15,871 nucleotides of DNA from Kiloniellaceae bacterium (GTDB lineage Bacteria > Pseudomonadota > Alphaproteobacteria > Kiloniellales > Kiloniellaceae), in the NCBI GenBank assembly GCA_021776145.1, contig JAJFGM010000103.1:1-15871 (forward strand), in the 5' to 3' direction. A program made the translations under genes and the position numbers. Shown in pieces: positions 13,168-15,871 of the stretch; position 1 is the stretch's first letter; each line of letters starts with the position of its first letter. The notes below the pieces were generated by a model, which worked only from the letters and a program-made list of their open reading frames with translations, did not search any database and had not been told where the DNA came from.

Positions 13168-13507
13168 CCTAAGTTCCTCATCAGAAAAATTAACTGCAAT
13201 AGCGGCTCAACATTCGGCTCGTTAAGGTTGTACCGCAACTCATCGAAATAACCATCCAGAAAAGTTGAAGGTCTGCTTCCGTTAAAAGTATCAGCATTTT
13301 TGCATTTGTAGCGAATGACCGCTATCCGCCCACAACGACGAGGAGGGAATGCCTTGTCGCTAGAATTGCACGAGGCTTCGTTCAGAAATAATGAAACGAT
13401 TTTCACATTGCAATCATGCGGCTTTTTGCAGAACGCAGAAGAATCGTTGCACGGCAAATGAAACGATAAGCAGAACGGCGGACTTCACTTTCAGCATCGG
13501 CAATGCG
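13168..13507. other. 340-bp non-coding region between the ABC-3C operon and scpB
   Basis: No gene is recognised; open frames crossing it are shadows of scpB or the effector gene. It should hold the ABC-3C promoter, but no clean -35/-10 can be picked. ATGAAACGAT occurs twice (13390-13399 and about 13459-13468), and an inverted pair ATCGTT / AACGAT is at 13443-13448 / 13462-13467. It also contains the right copy of the dispersed 21-bp repeat. Confidence 0.55.
13297..13317 (+). repeat. 21-bp dispersed inverted repeat, right copy
   Basis: TTTTTGCATTTG, T, AGCGAATG: 20 of 21 positions match the minus strand of 7950-7970. It lies 130 bp upstream of the ABC-3C effector start and is followed by ACCGCTATCCGCCC. 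Confidence 0.6.
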
Positions 13508-14122
13508 TCACCCGAAATCGACCTCTGGTGCTTGGTCGACAACTCCCGCATCCTCCAACTGTTCCCGATCGGGAAGATCGCGCAGGTTTTCCAAACCGAA
13601 GGCAACAAGGAACTGCTCCGTGGTGACGAAGGTATAGGGCGCCCCCCGACGCGGCGACCTTGGCCCTGTCCCGATCAGGTCGCGCGCATGCAGCCGACCG
13701 ATCAGGTCACGGCTGATCTCCTTGCCGAAGATATCCTTCAGCCCGTCGCGGGTGACCGGTTGGTGGTAGGCAATGGCTGCCAGGACGGCGACGTCGAACT
13801 CGCTCAAGTCCAGCAGTTGGTCGCCGACGTCTGCCGCAGCTCGGATCGCGGGGGCATAGGCCGCCCGCGTCCGGAACATCCAGCCGCCGGCGACCTGGGC
13901 GATCTCGAAAGCCCGCCCCTCCAGATCGGCGGCAAGATCCTCGACCAGCAGGTCAATCGACACCCCCTGCCCCACCACGCGCGCGAGGTCGTCGCGCGGC
14001 ACCGGCGCGGCAGAGGCGAAGAGCACCGCCTCGATCCGGCGCATCCATTCGCGCCAGCGCAGCTCGGGCGGCAGGTCGGACAACTCGCGGTCCAGTTCGG
14101 GGTCGGCGCGATCCTTGGCCAT
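13508..14122 (-). CDS. scpB: ScpB-like SMC-Scp complex subunit
   Basis: 204 residues from the ATG at 14122 (MAKDRADPELDREL), placed 2 bp after the DUF1403 stop with GGGGTG just upstream; an in-frame ATG upstream at 14200 lies inside the DUF1403 gene and is rejected. Residues ~25-195 show the two winged-helix domains of ScpB: WMRRIEAVLFASAAPVPRDD, GGWMFRT, LSEFDVAVLAAIAYHQPVTR, RDLIGRLHARDLIGTG and YTFVTTEQFLVAFGLENLRD. ScpB normally works with ScpA and SMC in chromosome condensation. Here there is no scpA or smc in view, and its partner is a DUF1403 gene. It is probably an accessory plasmid- or island-borne paralogue linked to the recombinase module, not the housekeeping copy. Confidence 0.9.
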   Translation of the reverse strand: MAKDRADPELDRELSDLPPELRWREWMRRIEAVLFASAAPVPRDDLARVVGQGVSIDLLVEDLAADLEGRAFEIAQVAGGWMFRTRAAYAPAIRAAADVGDQLLDLSEFDVAVLAAIAYHQPVTRDGLKDIFGKEISRDLIGRLHARDLIGTGPRSPRRGAPYTFVTTEQFLVAFGLENLRDLPDREQLEDAGVVDQAPEVDFG

Positions 14123-14124
14123 GC

Positions 14125-15009
14125 TCACACCCCGTAGAGCCGAAAAGTGTCGCGCCCGGTCAGCTCGCGCACCGCGCCGAGGTCGACCAGCCGGTCGCAC
14201 AGTCGCCGCGCGGCACGGTCGGGCAAAGGCAAGACTGAGGGCGCGACCGCATCGCGGGTCAGGAACATCTCGACCGCTTCGCCCGCCCTCTTGGCGCGAA
14301 GTTTGGGGGCAACCGCCTTCAAATGCGTCGTCCGACGCGCGAGGTCGGAAGCCTGCCGCGCGGCCTCAATCGTCGATGAAATCAGCGCCCTGTGACAGGT
14401 CAAGCGCAAGTCGTCGCCTTGCTTGCGCAGGTCGGCGCGTTTCAGGCCCGCGGCCAACAACGGCACGAGATGATCCCAGCCAAGCGCCCGTGCCAGAGCT
14501 GCATCAGCAAGAATCAGCGCAGGCACGTCGGCACGCGGCGCTCCGGTAAGCACCGCTTCCAGCGCCATCGCGGCCCGGGTCACGGGCGCCCCTTTCCCCG
14601 CATCGAGCCACGCGGCAATCTGGCCCGTCTCGAAGGTCGACAAGGCGCGACCCAAAGCCTTGATCGACACCGGCCGCTCCACCGCACGCCGCCAGGCAAG
14701 GTAGGTTTCACCGCCCGGTCCGGGAAGATCGCCGGGCCGCAACAGGTGCGCCGCATCGCGCAACTCCCCTGCCCGCTCCGAGCGTCCAGAGAACGCGACA
14801 CAAGCCGCAGCCGCGCTCAGTGCCAAACGGTCCCGCAACAAGGCTTGGGGCACCTCTTCGCGTCGCAACACAAGATGCAGGTGGTTCAGCGCCGCGCCCG
14901 ACAAAAAAGCCACATCTTCAGAGGTTTCCGCCCGCGCGGAGGTGACCCATGACGGCAGGCGCGGTAAGCTGTCCAAGTCTTGTGAAGTAATGTGTGGCTG
15001 CATGTTCAT
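14125..15009 (-). CDS. DUF1403 family protein
   Basis: 294 residues from the ATG at 15009; a second in-frame ATG at 15003 is also possible. The typical DUF1403 course is visible: SLPRLPSWV at the start, FLSGAALNHLHLVLRREEVP, RDRLALSAAAACVAFSGR, ELRDAAHLLRPGD-PGPGG, then an alanine/arginine-rich helical body, and a C-terminal winged-helix-like part (RAARRLCDRLVDLGAVREL). The function is unknown. The family is found mostly in Rhizobiales and Rhodobacterales, often on plasmids. It is translationally linked to scpB (2-bp gap) and divergent from the recombinase across a short 76-bp (or 156-bp) spacer, which suggests a shared regulatory region and a shared job in replicon recombination or maintenance. 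Confidence 0.85.
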   Translation of the reverse strand: MNMQPHITSQDLDSLPRLPSWVTSARAETSEDVAFLSGAALNHLHLVLRREEVPQALLRDRLALSAAAACVAFSGRSERAGELRDAAHLLRPGDLPGPGGETYLAWRRAVERPVSIKALGRALSTFETGQIAAWLDAGKGAPVTRAAMALEAVLTGAPRADVPALILADAALARALGWDHLVPLLAAGLKRADLRKQGDDLRLTCHRALISSTIEAARQASDLARRTTHLKAVAPKLRAKRAGEAVEMFLTRDAVAPSVLPLPDRAARRLCDRLVDLGAVRELTGRDTFRLYGV

Positions 15010-15165
15010 GTTCAGAGCCTACTTCATCGCGGCGCTTATTCCCACAATTTAATGCCTAAACCGCCGCAGCTTGTAGGAGTCTGTTATGTCCAATAAGTTT
15101 GCATTATCGGACGTAGAACGATATGCTGAAAATCAGTTTAATTTCATCACTGGATTCACTGGAAA

Positions 15166-15871
15166 ATGGCCTCAGAGGACGAGAAGTCGACATCATCAAA
15201 CTCTGGTGTGTTTAGTATCGCCCAGGACGACGAGAGAGATCAAGAAAAAAGCGACGATATCTCCCTACCCGCCCACGTCGCGGGCTCAGGCGGCCTCGAT
15301 CGCCTGGTCGACACCGCCCGCGACTACGCGCGCGCCGCAGCCTCCGACAACACGCTGAAGGCCTACGCAAAGGACTGGGCGCACTTTGCGCGCTGGTGCC
15401 GGATGAAGGGCACGGAACCGCTACCCCCGTCGCCCGAGATGATCGGGCTCTATCTCGCAGACCTGGCGTCCGGATCAGGCCCCTCCCCTGCCCGATCGGT
15501 CAGCACCATCGACCGCCGCCTGTCGGGCCTCGCCTGGAACTATGCGCAGCGCGGCTTTGCCCTCGATCGCAAGAACAGGCACATCGCGACAGTGCTGGCG
15601 GGGATCAAGCGCAAGCACGCGCGCCCGCCGGTACAGAAGGAAGCGATCTCGGCCGAAGACATTCTCGCGATGGTGGCCACCCTGCCCTTCGATCTGCGTG
15701 GGTTACGGGATCGCGCCATCCTTCTGCTGGGCTACGCTGGGGGCCTCCGCCGCTCGGAGATCGTCAGCCTTGACGTCCACAAGGACGACACGCCCGACTC
15801 TGGCGGCTGGATCGAGATCTTCGACAAGGGTGCCCTGCTCACCCTCAATGCCAAGACGGGCTGGCGCGAGG
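15166..15871 (+). CDS. Tyrosine recombinase / site-specific integrase, 3' end cut by window
   Basis: The frame from ATG 15166 is open to the window end (235 residues seen). After a polar N-terminal tail (MASEDEKSTSS), a SAM-like core-binding domain spans ~45-150 (ARDYARAAASDNTLKAYAKD and WAHFARWCRMKG). The catalytic domain begins with LRGLRDRAILLLGYAGGLRR: box I arginine R195 in GGLRRSEIVSLD, and the beta-hairpin lysine K230 in AKTGWRE. The H-x-x-R and tyrosine boxes lie beyond the window. Start choice is uncertain: ATG 15166 has only a weak ribosome site, whereas an ATG at 15086 in a different frame has GGAG 7 nt upstream and reads MSNKFALSDVERYAENQ for ~27 codons before overlapping. It is divergent from DUF1403-scpB. 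Confidence 0.85.
   Translation, partial: MASEDEKSTSSNSGVFSIAQDDERDQEKSDDISLPAHVAGSGGLDRLVDTARDYARAAASDNTLKAYAKDWAHFARWCRMKGTEPLPPSPEMIGLYLADLASGSGPSPARSVSTIDRRLSGLAWNYAQRGFALDRKNRHIATVLAGIKRKHARPPVQKEAISAEDILAMVATLPFDLRGLRDRAILLLGYAGGLRRSEIVSLDVHKDDTPDSGGWIEIFDKGALLTLNAKTGWRE

Noticed and set aside
13391..14137. 248-codon plus-strand frame antisense to scpB
   Set aside because: It is the complement of the clear ScpB reading frame and its translation (P/R/Q-rich) shows no domain.
14123..14200. Upstream start at 14200 for scpB
   Set aside because: It would lie within the DUF1403 gene and add 26 arginine-rich residues; the ATG at 14122 has a ribosome site and gives a normal ScpB N-terminus.
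14115..14952. Plus-strand frames of 144 and 186 codons opposite the DUF1403 gene
   Set aside because: Shadows of a GC-rich coding frame; the minus strand encodes a recognisable DUF1403 protein.
15396..15773. 125-codon plus frame inside the recombinase
   Set aside because: Out of frame with the tyrosine recombinase, whose R195 and K230 motifs are unmistakable in the other frame.
1..15871. CRISPR array, rRNA or tRNA genes, complete insertion sequence
   Set aside because: No regularly spaced repeats, no cloverleaf and no transposase frame with terminal repeats were found by eye on either strand.

Overview
The window looks like an accessory region (plasmid or genomic island) of an alphaproteobacterium, most likely Rhodobacterales or a close relative. 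The evidence is the family content: a pRiA4b ORF-3-type protein, DUF1403, a stand-alone ScpB, and an integrase whose N-terminal sequence resembles ones I associate with roseobacter/Paracoccus replicons. The coding sequence at the right end is also very GC-rich. No rRNA, tRNA or CRISPR array was found. The taxonomic call is inference.

Layout. (1) 2-544: a 5'-cut pRiA4b ORF-3-like gene. (2) 791-2528: a complete AbiE-type pair, AbiEi-like antitoxin/regulator then AbiEii nucleotidyltransferase toxin, with overlapping genes. (3) 2542-3343: the wreck of a second AbiE-type pair on the other strand. An intact DUF6088 antitoxin gene keeps a dyad operator and overlaps by ATGA the first ~34 codons of its toxin. 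The toxin is cut at ~2609, where an equally decapitated plus-strand gene (ending at a VLGF motif) runs into it. (4) 3344-4193: a long non-coding stretch with degenerate direct repeats. (5) 4194-5468 (+): a HEPN/Toprim-type protein, convergent with (6) 5664-6695 (-): a TIR-domain protein. (7) 6696-7360: non-coding. (8) 7361-7864 (+): a small protein with two internal HTH-like repeats. (9) 8024-8605 (-): a PghP-fold zinc hydrolase, and 8723-9700 (-): an unrecognised 325-residue protein. (10) 13167 to 9786 (-): a tight three-gene ABC three-component (ABC-3C) operon made of a PDDEXK-nuclease effector, a middle component and an SMC/Rad50-like ATPase. (11) 13508-15871: a GC-rich module of DUF1403-scpB (-) divergent from a tyrosine recombinase (+) that runs off the window.

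How it works together. Items 2 to 10 form a defence island: AbiE abortive infection, HEPN/Toprim, TIR NADase-like and ABC-3C systems, separated by degenerate, repeat-bearing non-coding DNA. The mobility and maintenance module (integrase, DUF1403, ScpB) lies at its right side and differs in base composition, so it may be the backbone into which cassettes were loaded. The least described parts are the PghP-like hydrolase with its unknown 325-residue neighbour, the small repeat protein, and the convergent deletion scar at 2608-2611. A 21-bp near-identical inverted repeat (7950-7970 / 13297-13317) brackets the whole minus-strand block from the hydrolase to the ABC-3C operon.
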